DNA from: Listeria marthii FSL S4-120
GTDB lineage: Bacteria; Bacillota; Bacilli; Lactobacillales; Listeriaceae
NCBI GenBank assembly: GCA_000183865.1
Contig: CM001047.1
Location: 2,093,377 to 2,100,282 of the forward strand
Length of the DNA: 6,906 bases
Direction: 5' to 3'
Shown here: positions 6,627-6,906 of the stretch, piece by piece
Layout: the number at the start of each line of letters is the position of its first letter
Numbering within the stretch: position 1 is the first letter of the stretch
Translations under genes and position numbers: made by a program
The notes under the pieces: model-generated
Seen by the model: only the letters and a program-made list of their open reading frames with translations
Database searches by the model: none
Told to the model about the DNA's origin: nothing

Positions 6627-6660
6627 GTTGTCCAAAACGGGACACTAAGTTAAGGACAAC
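6627..6660. repeat. TGTCC/GGACA inverted-repeat cluster upstream of the membrane operon
   Basis: A perfect 7-bp inverted repeat, GTTGTCC (6627-6633) and GGACAAC (6654-6660), encloses a further GGACA at 6640-6644. That inner copy also pairs with TGTCC at 6629-6633 across 6 bases. Three copies of one half site in 34 bases look like a regulator's operator or a leader hairpin. The form also resembles the terminal repeats of some IS3-family elements, but no transposase is present. Confidence 0.5.
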
Positions 6661-6834
6661 ATCACCCAAATCTACTACACAATGAATTATTATAGCATAA
6701 GGAAAATAGCAAATTGATAAAATCTTAGAAAAATAGTTGTGAAAATGTGACGAAAATATGAATGCTAATTAAACAATTCCTTTTCTCCACTACTAAAACA
6801 GGAAAGAAATCAACGTTTTAAAAATCCACTTTTT
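6661..6834. other. AT-rich non-coding stretch
   Basis: Apart from the candidate promoter element, I see no gene here. The only ATG-started frames are about 10-20 codons without ribosome binding sites. No clear terminator hairpin follows the partial frame that ends at 6835. Confidence 0.6.
6689..6697 (-). promoter_or_regulatory. Candidate extended -10 promoter element upstream of the membrane operon
   Basis: The minus strand reads TGCTATAAT at 6697-6689, a perfect extended -10 (TGnTATAAT). The -35 region about 17 bp upstream (TCAATT, 6717-6712) is weak, which an extended -10 can compensate for. A transcript from here would start near 6682 and carry the 6627-6660 repeat in a leader of about 134 bases. 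No open frame begins between this site and 6548. Confidence 0.4.
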
Positions 6835-6906
6835 CTATCTTATCAATACCTGCCCATGAAACTGCTTCAAATCAGCCAGAAAATCCTCATGCTGCTTATT
6901 AACTAA
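6835..6906 (-). CDS. Possible C-terminal end of a minus-strand gene (partial)
   Basis: A minus-strand frame is open from the right edge to a TAG at 6835-6837, 23 codons (ending DLKQFHGQVLIR). The composition, with alternating charged and hydrophobic residues (HEDFLADLKQF), looks like a protein C-terminus rather than random AT-rich DNA, but 23 codons is short enough to be chance. The remainder lies outside the window and no family can be named. If real, it is on the same strand as the two membrane genes and about 290 bases upstream of them. Confidence 0.4.
   Translation of the reverse strand, partial: LVNKQHEDFLADLKQFHGQVLIR

Noticed and set aside
6549..6906. PrfA box, CRISPR array, tRNA or phage attachment site in the right-hand non-coding region
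   Set aside because: No TTAACA-NN-TGTTAA palindrome, no regularly spaced repeats, no tRNA-like cloverleaf and no integrase were seen.

Overview
The window looks like chromosomal DNA of Listeria (L. monocytogenes / L. innocua group; genus fairly sure, species not). The reasons are a low-GC Firmicute style with strong AGGAGG-type ribosome binding sites, and a divergent pdxR / pdxS-pdxT locus whose proteins have the lengths and residues known for the Listeria vitamin B6 genes. Next to it lies a PRD-type PTS regulator followed by a galactitol-family PTS IIA gene.

Layout: (1) 1-2185, minus strand: a PRD/EIIB/EIIA-containing transcription regulator followed closely by the first 57 codons of a PTS EIIA gene, probably one carbohydrate PTS operon continuing off the left edge. 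(2) 2186-2365: an intergenic region with a weak promoter candidate, a long two-part hairpin in the presumed leader of the regulator, and the pdxR terminator. (3) 2366-4824/5392: the pyridoxal phosphate (PLP) module. pdxR (MocR/GntR-aminotransferase regulator, minus) faces away from pdxS-pdxT (PLP synthase, plus). The 125-bp divergent region carries a set of direct and inverted repeats that is the obvious PdxR target. (4) 5392-5437: a perfect 19-bp hairpin with flanking A and T runs that terminates both pdxT and the convergent genes. (5) 5440-6548, minus: two overlapping genes for small membrane proteins of unknown function. (6) 6549-6906: AT-rich DNA with two to three TATAAT boxes, a TGTCC/GGACA repeat cluster, and a possible C-terminal end of another minus-strand gene at the right edge.

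How the genes work together: PdxS makes PLP from ribose 5-phosphate, glyceraldehyde 3-phosphate and ammonia, and PdxT supplies the ammonia from glutamine. PdxR senses PLP through its aminotransferase-like domain and controls both its own gene and pdxST. The regulator at the left is predicted to switch on its adjoining PTS genes according to the phosphorylation state of the PTS. The two membrane genes have no visible link to B6 metabolism. They are the only truly unexplained coding content here and may be accessory. Most of the window is well-understood core genome; I do not see a convincing new multi-gene system in it.
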